A stretch of 38,794 bases of DNA from Paraburkholderia guartelaensis. Its GTDB lineage: Bacteria; Pseudomonadota; Gammaproteobacteria; Burkholderiales; Burkholderiaceae. The stretch is taken from assembly GCF_004353905.1 (NCBI RefSeq), contig NZ_SMOD01000058.1:1-38794 (forward strand). Reading direction: 5' to 3'. The position numbers and the translations under genes are program-made. The notes under the pieces were generated by a model. It made no database searches and was not told the origin of the DNA. It saw nothing but the letters and a program-made list of their open reading frames with translations. Below are positions 7,738 through 17,018 of the stretch, in pieces (the first letter of the stretch is position 1; every line of letters begins with the position of its first letter).

Positions 7738-10700
7738 ATGAACCGATTCTTCGTCTACCGGCCGGTCTTCGCGTGGGTCGTTGCGCTCTTCATCACGCTC
7801 TTTGGCGCCCTCGCGCTCATGCTGCTGCCGGTCGAGCAGTACCCCGATGTCGCGCCGCCCTCGCTCACGGTATCGGCGGTCTACAGCGGCGCTGACGCGA
7901 ACACGCTGGACCGCACGGTCACGTCGATCATCGAAAACGAAATGAACGGCGTGGAGAATTTTCTGTACATGTCGTCGCAGAGCCGCTCGAACGGCACGGC
8001 GCAGATCACCGTCACACTCAGGCCGGGCACGAATCTCGACGTTGCGCTCTCGCAGGTCCAGGACCGCTTGAGCCGCGTCGAGCCCCGCTTGCCGCTGGAG
8101 GTGAGGCAGGTTGGTGTGAGCGTCACGAAAGCGTCGTCGGGCTTTCTGATGCTCGTTGCGTTGCAATCCGCCGATGGTTCGATCCCGGCCGTCGAGCTGG
8201 GCAACTTTGCCGCCAACAACATCGTCAACGAATTGCGCCGCATTCCCGGCGTCGGGGACGCGCAGCTGTTCGGGTCTTCGTATGCGATGCGGATATGGAT
8301 CGATCCGGAAAAACTGGGCAGCTTCGGGATCTCGGCAAACGAAGTGATGACGGCCATCCAGGAGCAGAACAGCCAGACTGCGGGCGGCAGCCTCGGCGAC
8401 CAGCCCATTGCGCCGGGCGCCGAACTCAATGCGCAGATCGTCATGCGCGGCCGCTTTTCGACGCCCGAGCAGTTCCGCGAAGTCATCGTGCGCTCGAACC
8501 CGGACGGGTCCACGGTGCGTGTGGGCGACGTCGCTCGCGTGGAACTGGGTAACGACAGTTACGGCTTTCAGTTTCGCGTGAACGGGAGGGAGTCCGCCGG
8601 GATCGCCATCCAGCTCGCGAGCGGCGCGAACGCGCTGGCCGTGGCGAACGCCGTCCGCCAGCGTCTCACGCAACTGCAGCCGACTTTCCCGAAGGGCGTG
8701 GCGTGGGTCGTGCCGTTCGATACGACGCCGTTCATCACGACTTCTCTGAGCGGCGTGCTGCGCACGATGGTTGAGGCGTTGCTGCTCGTGACGGTGATCG
8801 TCTTCCTCTTCCTCCAGAAATGGCGCGCGACGCTCATTCCCACGCTGGTCGTCCCCATTGCGCTGATCGGCACTTGTGTGGGCATCTATTTGTTCGGACT
8901 CTCGATTAATCTGCTTTCGCTGTTTGCCATGGTCGTTGCGATCGGCATTCTCAATGACGACGCGATCGTGGTAGTGGAGAGCGTCGAGCGCGTGATCCAG
9001 GAAGAGGGCTTAAGTTCGCGGCGGGCGACCGTCAAGGCCGTCGGTCAGATTGCGGGCGCCGCCATTGCGAGCACACTCGTGCTCGTTGCGGTGTTCGTTC
9101 CCATGGCGTTCTTTCCGGGCTCGACGGGCGCGATTTATCGCCAGTTCTCGGTCACGCTCACTGTCTCGATCTTTCTCTCGACGCTGCTCGCGCTGACGCT
9201 GGGTGTGGCCATGTCGTCAGCGCTGCTGGGCAGCAAGAAGAAGACCGACGACGGCACAGGCAAACCCGCCGCCACACATTGGCCGGCACGCATGCAGCAG
9301 CGCGTGTTCGATGGCTTCAATCGCGGCATGGAAAACGCCACCGAGCGTTACGTGCTGGCCGTGCAGGCCATGCTGCGCAAGCCGGTGCGTTGGCTCGTCG
9401 TATTCGTCGTGGTCTGCGCGGCGACCGGGTTCCTCTTCACCCAATTGCCGCGCGGCTTCATTCCAGGCGAGGACCAGGGGCACATTTTCGTCGCGTACAC
9501 AGCGGCGCCTGGCGCAACGGCGCAGCGCACGCAACAGGTCGTCGATCAGGTCGAGGCGTTTCTCAGGCAGCAGCCGCAGGTGCGCAATATCGCGTCGGTC
9601 ACGGGATTCAGCTTCTTCGGCCAGGGGCAGTCGGCGGCGATGTCGTTCGTCGACCTGAAGCCGTGGTCGGAGCGGCCGGGCGCGGCCAATTCGGCGGGGG
9701 CGCTGGTGGCGCGCGCAAACGCGGCGTTCCGCAATATTCCGCAAGCGCTCGTCTTCGCGCTCGATCCGCCGGCCATTCCCGCGCTTGGCAATGCGAGCGG
9801 CTTCACGATGAAGATACTCGACCGCAGCGGCGTGGGCGGCGCGGCGCTGCAGCAGGCGAGCGCGCGCATGCTGGCGGAGGCCGCACGCAGCCCCTTGCTG
9901 GTGGGCGTGCGGCCCGACGGTTTGCCGCCCGCGCCGCAGCTCTATGTCGATATCGACCGCGTGAAGGCGCGCGCGCTGGGGCTGCAGATCGGACAGGTGA
10001 ACAGCGCGCTCGCGCTCGCATTCGGCTCGAACTATGTGAACGATTTCGTCTACGAGGGGAACGTGCTGCGCGTGCTCATGCAAGCCGACGCCGACCAGCG
10101 CATGCGGCCCGAGGATATCGGCGCGCTGAGGCTGCGCAACAACGTGGGCGAGATGGTGCCGTTTTCAGCGTTCACGAGCGTGCACTGGAGTGCGGGGCCG
10201 CAGCAGATCGAACGCTACAACGGCTTTCCGTCGGCCACGATCTCGGGGCAGGCGGCGCCGGGCCGTTCGAGCGGCGCCGCGCTCGCCGAGATGGAGCGCA
10301 TAGCGGACCACGTTCTTTCCGGCAGCCTGACCTACGAATGGACCGGCACGGCCTTCGAGGAACAGCAGGCGGCTGGGCAGATCGGGGCGCTGCTGCTGCT
10401 TTCCCTCATCGTGGTGTTTCTGCTGCTCGCCGCGCTTTACGAGAGCTGGGCGATTCCCATCGCCGTTTTGCTCATCATTCCGCTGGGCGTGCTGGGCGCG
10501 GTGCTCTTCACCATGGCGCGGCGTTTTTCCGCCGACGTCTACTTCAACATCGGCCTCGTGACGATCATCGGCCTCGCGGCGAAAAACGCCATTCTGATCG
10601 TGGAATTCGCGATCAAGGAGGAGGCCGCGGGCAGCGATACCGTGAGCGCGGCCGTCAACGGTGCGCGCCAGCGCTTGCGGCCGATTCTGATGACGAGCGT

Positions 10701-10926
10701 GACGTTCGTGCTCGGCATGTTGCCGCTCGTGCTCGCCACGGGCGCGGGCGCGGCGGGGCGGCAGGCGGTAGGCACGGGCATCATGGGCAGCATGCTCACA
10801 GCCACGCTGCTCGGCATCTTCTTTACGCCTGTGTTCTATGTGGTGGCACGCAGATGGTTGAGCCGCAAACGCACGCACGACGATGACGAAGAAGACGCGC
10901 GATCCGCGGGAGCGCACGATGCTTAA
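7738..10926 (+). CDS. RND multidrug efflux pump, HAE1 (AcrB/MexB) family
   Basis: 1062 residues, the usual length of HAE1 pumps. It begins with MNRFFVYRPVFAWVVALFI and shows twelve predicted transmembrane helices in two repeats, each followed by a large periplasmic porter loop. The proton-relay aspartate pair is present in helix 4 (GILNDDAIVVVE), and a lysine is present in helix 10 (GLAAKNAILIVEFA). Other family motifs include PDVAPPSLTVSAVYSGADANT and GFIPGEDQGHIF. It sits in the inner membrane and exports hydrophobic or amphiphilic compounds using proton motive force. The substrate cannot be told from sequence. Its end overlaps the start of the outer-membrane gene by 8 bases. Confidence 0.95.
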   Translation: MNRFFVYRPVFAWVVALFITLFGALALMLLPVEQYPDVAPPSLTVSAVYSGADANTLDRTVTSIIENEMNGVENFLYMSSQSRSNGTAQITVTLRPGTNLDVALSQVQDRLSRVEPRLPLEVRQVGVSVTKASSGFLMLVALQSADGSIPAVELGNFAANNIVNELRRIPGVGDAQLFGSSYAMRIWIDPEKLGSFGISANEVMTAIQEQNSQTAGGSLGDQPIAPGAELNAQIVMRGRFSTPEQFREVIVRSNPDGSTVRVGDVARVELGNDSYGFQFRVNGRESAGIAIQLASGANALAVANAVRQRLTQLQPTFPKGVAWVVPFDTTPFITTSLSGVLRTMVEALLLVTVIVFLFLQKWRATLIPTLVVPIALIGTCVGIYLFGLSINLLSLFAMVVAIGILNDDAIVVVESVERVIQEEGLSSRRATVKAVGQIAGAAIASTLVLVAVFVPMAFFPGSTGAIYRQFSVTLTVSIFLSTLLALTLGVAMSSALLGSKKKTDDGTGKPAATHWPARMQQRVFDGFNRGMENATERYVLAVQAMLRKPVRWLVVFVVVCAATGFLFTQLPRGFIPGEDQGHIFVAYTAAPGATAQRTQQVVDQVEAFLRQQPQVRNIASVTGFSFFGQGQSAAMSFVDLKPWSERPGAANSAGALVARANAAFRNIPQALVFALDPPAIPALGNASGFTMKILDRSGVGGAALQQASARMLAEAARSPLLVGVRPDGLPPAPQLYVDIDRVKARALGLQIGQVNSALALAFGSNYVNDFVYEGNVLRVLMQADADQRMRPEDIGALRLRNNVGEMVPFSAFTSVHWSAGPQQIERYNGFPSATISGQAAPGRSSGAALAEMERIADHVLSGSLTYEWTGTAFEEQQAAGQIGALLLLSLIVVFLLLAALYESWAIPIAVLLIIPLGVLGAVLFTMARRFSADVYFNIGLVTIIGLAAKNAILIVEFAIKEEAAGSDTVSAAVNGARQRLRPILMTSVTFVLGMLPLVLATGAGAAGRQAVGTGIMGSMLTATLLGIFFTPVFYVVARRWLSRKRTHDDDEEDARSAGAHDA

Positions 10927-12394
10927 GACTGCCAGGTGGATGGCGATCACCGCGTGCCTGACGCTGGCTTCGTGCAACTTCGCGCCGCGTTACCAGCAGC
11001 CGGAATTGCCGATTGCGCAGACCTACGAGAGTGCGGATATTGCCGCGCCGGGCGGCGAGCGTCTCGCTTCGGAGCTGAGCTGGGAGACTTTCTTTCGCGA
11101 CCCGGCGCTCAAGCAGCTGATCGCCATGGCGCTTGCGCATAACCGCGATCTGGCGGCATCGGTCGCGCGCATCGGGCAGGCTCAGGCGCTTTATCGCGTG
11201 CAGCGCTCGGCGCAGTTTCCGCAAGTGGCCGTGGGCGCCGACGCAACCCGCACCAAGACGCCGCTCAACACCATCGAGCCCGAGCTGCCCAACAACAACA
11301 CATCGATTCACTTCAACCAGTACAGCGTGCAGGTGGCCGTCACGTCGTTCGAACTCGACTTCTGGGGGCGCGTGGCCAACCTGAGCGAGTCGGCGCGGCG
11401 CAACTATCTGGCGACGGTGGAGGCCAACGAAGCGTTTCGTCTCTCGCTCATCAGCAACGTGGCGGCGACCTACTACGCCATTCTCTCGGGCAACGAGGGC
11501 ATCGACCTGGCGCAGCACACGCTGGAAACGCGCCGCTACGCGCTGGAAGTCGCGCGGCTGCGCCTCGAAGCGGGCGCGACCTCGCTCGTGGACTACGAGC
11601 AGGCGCGCATTCTCGTCACGCAGGCGCAGACGCAGCTTGCCGAGCTGCAAAGAACGACGGGCCAGCAGCGCGGTCAGTTGGCTGTCCTGATCGGCGGACC
11701 GCTGCCGGACGCAGCGAACATGACGCAGCGCCATGCGCTGGCCGATGCCGACCAGTTCGGCACGCTCGACGCGGGCCTGCCTTCCTCGCTGCTCGCGCTT
11801 CGCCCCGATGTTCGCGCGGCCGAGCAGTCGTTGCGAGCCGCCGACGCCGATATCGGTGCCGCGCGTGCCGACTATTTCCCGCGCATTTCGCTCACGGGCA
11901 ATTTCGGCTATGTGTCTCCCGAGCTGAGCGACCTGTTCGTGCCCGGCAAGCAGGCATGGCTCATCTCAGGGTTCGTCTCGTTGCCTGTGTTCGACGCGGG
12001 GCGCCGCAGCGCGCAAGTGCGCCTCTCTGAAGCGCGTCAAACAGAACTCGTGGCGAACTACCAGAAAACCGTTCAGGTGGCGTTCCGTGAAGTCTCCGAC
12101 GCGCTGATCGCGCGCCAGCGCCTGCAAGAGCAGATCGCGGCACAGGAGCGCGCGGTGGCCTCCGAGTCGCGCCTGGCCGAGGCGGCGGAACTGCGCTACG
12201 AGAACGGCATTTCCATCTACCTGGAAGTGGTCGATGCGAAGCGCAGCCTGTTCGCGGCGCAACAGCAATTGATCCAGCTACGCGCGGCCGCGCTGCAAAA
12301 CGGCGCTTCGCTGTATGTCGCGCTCGGAGGCGGGCAGGACGCGCCCCGGCCCGATCACGCGAACGGGGCTTCCAACAGCGTCGCTAATCCGTAG
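10919..12394 (+). CDS. Outer-membrane efflux lipoprotein, NodT/OprM family
   Basis: 491 residues from the ATG at 10919, with GGAG six bases upstream; an in-frame start at 10883 would put 12 charged residues before the signal. The N-terminus (MLKTARWMAITACLTLASC) is a lipoprotein signal with Cys19 as lipidation site. Two tandem OEP repeats with long heptad helices follow (e.g. QAQALYRVQRSAQFPQVAVG and the matching VRAAEQSLRAADADIGAARAD), with the typical FELDFWGRVANLSES loop. It forms the trimeric outer-membrane channel for the pump encoded just upstream. It ends 9 bases before the convergent diguanylate cyclase gene. Confidence 0.93.
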   Translation: MLKTARWMAITACLTLASCNFAPRYQQPELPIAQTYESADIAAPGGERLASELSWETFFRDPALKQLIAMALAHNRDLAASVARIGQAQALYRVQRSAQFPQVAVGADATRTKTPLNTIEPELPNNNTSIHFNQYSVQVAVTSFELDFWGRVANLSESARRNYLATVEANEAFRLSLISNVAATYYAILSGNEGIDLAQHTLETRRYALEVARLRLEAGATSLVDYEQARILVTQAQTQLAELQRTTGQQRGQLAVLIGGPLPDAANMTQRHALADADQFGTLDAGLPSSLLALRPDVRAAEQSLRAADADIGAARADYFPRISLTGNFGYVSPELSDLFVPGKQAWLISGFVSLPVFDAGRRSAQVRLSEARQTELVANYQKTVQVAFREVSDALIARQRLQEQIAAQERAVASESRLAEAAELRYENGISIYLEVVDAKRSLFAAQQQLIQLRAAALQNGASLYVALGGGQDAPRPDHANGASNSVANP

Positions 12395-12403
12395 CCGCGC
12401 GGG

Positions 12404-13903
12404 TCAGGCGGCACACATGGCGACGCGGTTGCGGCCGCGCGCCTTCGCGTCGTACAGCGCTTGATCCGCCGCCTTGATGATCTGCGTGACATCCGCATCC
12501 TTGTCCGGCGACCAGCTTGCGGAGCCGATGCTTGCCGTGACCCGCCCGTACTCGCTGCCCGCATGCTCGATCGCGAGTTCGCTGATCGCATGGCGGATTT
12601 TCTCGGCGATCGCGCAGGCGCCTTCCAGCAGCGTATCGGGCAGCACGACGATGAACTCTTCGCCGCCATAGCGGGCGGCCGTGTCCGCGGGCCGGCGGAT
12701 GTTTTCGCCAATGCAGCGCGCCACGGCGGCGAGCGCGTCGTCGCCGGCCTGATGGCCGTACTGGTCGTTATAGGCCTTGAACCGGTCGATATCGACGAAC
12801 AGCAGCGAGAACACGCTGCGGGCGCGCCTGGCGCGCCGCCACTCCTGTTCGAGGATTTCGCCAAGCGTGCGGCGGTTGTTCAGACCCGTGAGGCTGTCGG
12901 TGCGCGCGAGCAACTGCAGTTCCGACTCGGCGCGCATTCTGCGCCGCAACTGCGTGGCGAGCACGAACGAGAGGCCGACGAAGCCGATGGCGAAGGTCCC
13001 CATGAGCGTACCGATGGTCAGCGCTCGCCGCCGCCACGCGGCGTAGATATCGGGTTCGGCTTCCGCCACCATGATGATGAGCGGCTGGTGCGGAAAATTG
13101 CGGAAGAAATACATCCGGCGTACGCCGTCGATCGACGACGTGTCCGAGAAACTGCCCTCGCTGGCGGCCAGAAAGTGGCGGAAGGTACTCGCGTTGCGGA
13201 TGTTGCGTCCCACCACGGCCGGATCGTAGGGCTGGCGCATGATCATCGTGCCGTCCTGCGCGATCAGCGAAACTGCCCCGTGGCGGCCGAGTGAGAGCCC
13301 CGCGAACAGCTGGTGAAAATACTCGAGGTTGATGGCGATGATGACGGCGCCGGCGAACGATCCATCGGGATGCGAAAGCCTGCGGCTCAACGCGATGCTG
13401 GGCGAGCCGTTGCGCAGGCGCGAACGGTAGGGCGCACTGACGTAGAGGCCGGCATGGGGATTGTCGCGCTGAACCGTGAAGTAGTCGCGGTCGGCGAAAT
13501 TGGCCTTAAGCGGTGTGTCGCTGCCTGAATTCATGACGACGTTGCCCGCTTCGTCGAGCACGATCATCGCACCGAGATATTCCGCGGTAATGGCGTGGTC
13601 GAACAGCAGCTGGCTGCGCAGGTGGGCGGGCAACGCCATGACGTCCGGCCGGCCGATGCCGTCGACCACGGCTTGCAGCGAAAGCGAGTAGAGCTCGAAG
13701 TTGCGCTCGATGTCGCGTTCGGCAACGAGCGCGACGTTTCGCGAGTTCTCCTTGGCGCGCTCCAGGGCGTCGTGGCGGCTTTCGAAGAGCACCGTCGCGC
13801 AGAGCGACGCCATGATGAACGCGACTGCCAGGCTGCCATAGAAAATGGCGCGCGGCCCCGTGAGCCACCTGAGCAGGTTAGCGCTGGTGAACGCTGGCCG
13901 CAT
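12404..13903 (-). CDS. Membrane diguanylate cyclase with periplasmic Cache sensor (GGEEF)
   Basis: 499 residues from the ATG at 13903, which has GGAAG seven bases upstream. A transmembrane helix (about 18-40) leads to a periplasmic region of about 245 residues with Cache-like features (an early helix rich in Arg/Glu, YFTVQRDNPHAGLYVSAPYRSR, then GAVSLIAQDGTMIMRQP). A second transmembrane helix precedes the GGDEF domain. The active-site motif is GGEEF at 413-417. An RxxD inhibitory site (RPAD, 404-407) lies exactly five residues before it, so product inhibition by c-di-GMP is expected. The enzyme should make c-di-GMP in response to a periplasmic ligand. Its start lies inside the 3' end of the upstream GGDEF-EAL gene (26-base overlap), indicating translational coupling. 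Confidence 0.92.
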   Translation of the reverse strand: MRPAFTSANLLRWLTGPRAIFYGSLAVAFIMASLCATVLFESRHDALERAKENSRNVALVAERDIERNFELYSLSLQAVVDGIGRPDVMALPAHLRSQLLFDHAITAEYLGAMIVLDEAGNVVMNSGSDTPLKANFADRDYFTVQRDNPHAGLYVSAPYRSRLRNGSPSIALSRRLSHPDGSFAGAVIIAINLEYFHQLFAGLSLGRHGAVSLIAQDGTMIMRQPYDPAVVGRNIRNASTFRHFLAASEGSFSDTSSIDGVRRMYFFRNFPHQPLIIMVAEAEPDIYAAWRRRALTIGTLMGTFAIGFVGLSFVLATQLRRRMRAESELQLLARTDSLTGLNNRRTLGEILEQEWRRARRARSVFSLLFVDIDRFKAYNDQYGHQAGDDALAAVARCIGENIRRPADTAARYGGEEFIVVLPDTLLEGACAIAEKIRHAISELAIEHAGSEYGRVTASIGSASWSPDKDADVTQIIKAADQALYDAKARGRNRVAMCAA

Positions 13904-16628
13904 GGCTCGCTTCCAGGTAGGCCTGCGCGCTCGCTGCATCCACAGGGCGCGAGAACCAGTAGCCCTGCGCCTCGTTGCAGCCATTCTCGATCAGGAATTC
14001 CAGTTGCCGCAGCGTTTCCACGCCCTCGGCCACCACGCGCATGCCGAGCGTATGCCCGAGGGCGAGCACGGCTTTCACGATGACCTCGTCCGCGCGCGAG
14101 TGGCCAATGCCCCTCACGAACGACATGTCGAGCTTGAGGCGATCGGGCATGAAGCTGCGAATGTACCCAAGGCTCGAATAGCCCGAGCCGAAGTCGTCGA
14201 TGGCGACCGAAAGCCCCATCTCGCGAAGGGCGCGCAGCGTGGCGAGCGAGCGCGGCGCCATCAGCACGCCTTCGGTGATTTCCAGCTCGATATTGCGCGG
14301 GCTCACGCCGGTTCGCGCGAGCGTTTCCGCCATCATCGCGGGCAAGTCCGCGCGCACGAACTGGACAGGTGAAACGTTGACCGAGACGACGATGTCCGGG
14401 TGCTGGCGCGCCCACGCGCGGGCCTGGCGGCAGGCCTCCTCGAACACGAACTCGCCGATCTGCACGATCAGGCCGTTTTCCTCGGCGAGCGGCACGAACA
14501 GCGCCGGGCTCACCTGGCCGCGCTCCGCGTCGTGCCAGCGAACGAGCGCTTCGAAACCCATCGTCTCGCCCGTTCTCGGGTTGACTCGCGCCTGCCATGC
14601 AACGGCAAACGCGCGCGACGCCACGGCCAGCCGCAACGCCTGCGCGAGGCTCGCCCGCTCCAGGTTCTGCATGGCGATGGCCATATCGAACACCTGCATG
14701 CTGCCGGGTCCCATCGACTTGGCGCGGTACATGGCGGAGTCGGCGTACTTGAGCAGCGAATCCGGATCGCTCGAATGATCGGGGAACACGGCGAGGCCGA
14801 CACAGGCGAGCGGCACGATGACCTTGTTGCCGATCAGCAGGCCATGTGTCAAGGATTCCTGCATTCTTGCCGCGGCGCCGACGAACTGATCGACGTCGCC
14901 CCGGCCATACAGCACGGCGACGAATTCGTCGCCCGCATAGCGGGAAACCATTTCGCCATCGGCCATATTGGTGGTCAGACGGCGCGCCACTTCGCACAGC
15001 ACTTCGTCGCCCGCGGTATGGCCGAGCGAGTCGTTGACCTCCTTGAAGTTGTCGAGGTCGATGAACACCAGCGCGAACTTTTGCTGGCCGTCGAGCGCCG
15101 TCCTGACCACTTCGCGCAAACGCGCCTTGAGGCCGAGCCGGTTCGGAAGATGCGTGAGCGAGTCCTCGTTGGCCTGCAGGCGCAACTGCTCCTGATAGCG
15201 GATGCGCTCGGAAACGTCGTTGAACACGGTCGCGCAGTGCGTAGGGCGATTGCGCTCGTCGAGCACCGGCGCGACATGCAGTTCGATCCAGTAGGGCGAA
15301 CCGTCGGGCCTGGCGCATTTGAGCAGGCCTTCGCCTTCGCGCTCCGATTGCATTGCACTCCGAATGATCCCGGCATCGGCGGACGACTTATCACAATCGA
15401 GCATATCCCAATGCCCGGCGCCATTCGCCGTAGCGACGCTGCGGCCGGTGATGCGCTCGAACGCTGCGTTGGCGTACGTGATGATGCTTTCGCCCTCGAC
15501 CTTCTGCGAAATGATCACGGCGTTTCTCGAAGCTTCCAGCGCCCGGCTGCGAATGCGCAAATGCTCTCTCGCCTGTTCGTGCGCCGTGACGTCGTGCGCG
15601 GTGATGAAGCACGCGTCCTGGCCCGCATAGTCCAGCAGATGCCAGGCGATATCGACGTGGATCACTTTGCCGTCTATACGCACATGCCGGCGCACGCCGC
15701 CTGCGCCGCTTTGCGCGCCGGAATTGACGTAGCCGTGCAGGTCGCGGCGGAACGCGTCGGTCTCGTCCTGCGGGCGAAGCTGCTCGACCGACATGCCTCT
15801 GAGTTGCTGAAGGCTCGCGCCGTATTGGCGCTGAGCCGCGGCGTTGGCGGTGAGGATCGCATAAGAGCGCACATCGAAAATGAGCATCGCGACCGGATGC
15901 TGCTCGAAGTACTCGCGAAAGCGCCGCTCGGCTTCGAACGCGACGATCTTCGCAGCGCTGCGGGAAAGCGCCGCGCGGTGGCTCGTAAACAGCGTGAAGA
16001 GCAGCAGCAGCGCGCCGGCCGTCGCCGTACCGATCAGCGAGATTTTTTGCCGCACGAGCTGCGCCTGTGCGCCGAACTGCACGACCTTGATCTGCTCGCG
16101 CTGCGCGGAGCGCAACTCGGTGAGCAGCGACATGATGGAGCTGAGCGTTTCGTTCGCGCGCTGCATCAGGGCGGGCTCGAGCCTGGCGCCCGCGTCTGCG
16201 AGCGCGATATTGCGCGCGGCCGCGTCGAGCTGCTCGGGCCAGACGGCGCTCAACTGCCGCAACTCGCGGATCGTGCGCTCGTTGCGCGGCGCGCCGGCAA
16301 AGTCGTGCTCGAGCCGGTCGTAAATGCCGGCCACGACGGCGGCGCGCTTGATCGGCCACGCGCGCGACGTATAGCCTGCCGTGCCCACGCCTTTGAGGAA
16401 GTCGGTATTCGCCGCGATATGCAGCGTGAGCAGGGCTTCGAGTTCCGACGTGATGTTCAGTTCCTGACGAAGCCGCGAGTCGGCCGTTCCGCGCGACAGG
16501 TTCGCGCTCAATATCGCGCCGGTTGCCACGCATACGATCAGCGCCACGGCTAGCGCTACGGCGACGCCCTTGCCGGGCGCGCGGGACGGGGCCTGTGGAG
16601 GGGTTCCGGATAGTTCAGCTACGTTCAT
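13878..16628 (-). CDS. PAS-GGDEF-EAL c-di-GMP signalling protein
   Basis: 916 residues from the ATG at 16628 (a GTG at 16634 is possible). Order: transmembrane helix (about 23-43), a periplasmic helical sensor region, a second transmembrane helix (about 190-210), two PAS domains (about 225-345 and 355-480), a GGDEF domain and an EAL domain. The GGDEF active site reads AGDEF (565-569), so cyclase activity may be reduced or lost. The EAL domain looks intact: EALVR starting at Glu693, ELEITEGVL, AIDDFGSGYSSLGYI, KLDMSF and EGVET. I therefore predict mainly c-di-GMP phosphodiesterase activity, perhaps with GTP bound by the degenerate GGDEF as regulator. It overlaps the downstream cyclase gene, pairing a probable hydrolase with a probable synthase. 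Confidence 0.93.
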   Translation of the reverse strand: MNVAELSGTPPQAPSRAPGKGVAVALAVALIVCVATGAILSANLSRGTADSRLRQELNITSELEALLTLHIAANTDFLKGVGTAGYTSRAWPIKRAAVVAGIYDRLEHDFAGAPRNERTIRELRQLSAVWPEQLDAAARNIALADAGARLEPALMQRANETLSSIMSLLTELRSAQREQIKVVQFGAQAQLVRQKISLIGTATAGALLLLFTLFTSHRAALSRSAAKIVAFEAERRFREYFEQHPVAMLIFDVRSYAILTANAAAQRQYGASLQQLRGMSVEQLRPQDETDAFRRDLHGYVNSGAQSGAGGVRRHVRIDGKVIHVDIAWHLLDYAGQDACFITAHDVTAHEQAREHLRIRSRALEASRNAVIISQKVEGESIITYANAAFERITGRSVATANGAGHWDMLDCDKSSADAGIIRSAMQSEREGEGLLKCARPDGSPYWIELHVAPVLDERNRPTHCATVFNDVSERIRYQEQLRLQANEDSLTHLPNRLGLKARLREVVRTALDGQQKFALVFIDLDNFKEVNDSLGHTAGDEVLCEVARRLTTNMADGEMVSRYAGDEFVAVLYGRGDVDQFVGAAARMQESLTHGLLIGNKVIVPLACVGLAVFPDHSSDPDSLLKYADSAMYRAKSMGPGSMQVFDMAIAMQNLERASLAQALRLAVASRAFAVAWQARVNPRTGETMGFEALVRWHDAERGQVSPALFVPLAEENGLIVQIGEFVFEEACRQARAWARQHPDIVVSVNVSPVQFVRADLPAMMAETLARTGVSPRNIELEITEGVLMAPRSLATLRALREMGLSVAIDDFGSGYSSLGYIRSFMPDRLKLDMSFVRGIGHSRADEVIVKAVLALGHTLGMRVVAEGVETLRQLEFLIENGCNEAQGYWFSRPVDAASAQAYLEASHAASVHQR

Positions 16629-17018
16629 TGCCACGCAACGCGATTCGGCACATCGCCACTCGCGCCGCGTTGCTCGGCCGGAGTGGGCAGGTTACTGGCG
16701 AAGGCACCGGCATCAGCGCGGGAGGCGGGCAGAGGGGCCATGTGTTCCAGGCATGCAGACGGCGAAGGCACGGCAAGTTCGTGATCGGTCGCTACTGGCT
16801 GAATAACGGGAATCCAGCGTGCCGCTTTGATGGGTGTTTTTACCTAGATGCCTGGATCCTGGGAGGCTCGCGCCAGGCGTGGGCCATGCATCCGGTGCGC
16901 ATTCGATGCCCGTGCTTCAATACGCTCATGGCGTGAAGGGATCGCGCGCGGTCCGCCGTTTTTGCCTCTCACTTCTGCCCCTGGTTTTTTGCCCCGGTTA
17001 CTCGTTCAAGGGACTCTC
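16629..17018. other. 390-bp intergenic region between c-di-GMP and dihydroxyacetone kinase genes
   Basis: This is the divergent promoter region for the two gene sets. The frame of the kinase gene is open far upstream, but the good ribosome site (AAGGGA) fixes its start at 17019. I see no clear -35/-10 pair, operator or RNA element. Confidence 0.35.

Noticed and set aside
6541..8673. 710-codon open frame on the minus strand across the efflux genes
   Set aside because: It lies opposite the adaptor and pump genes, and its His/Arg-rich translation matches no family. It is a codon-bias shadow.
14400..16553. 717-codon open frame on the plus strand across the PAS-GGDEF-EAL gene
   Set aside because: It is antisense to a gene with unmistakable domains. 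Its translation is Arg/Ala-rich low-complexity without any family motif, as expected from GC-rich third positions.
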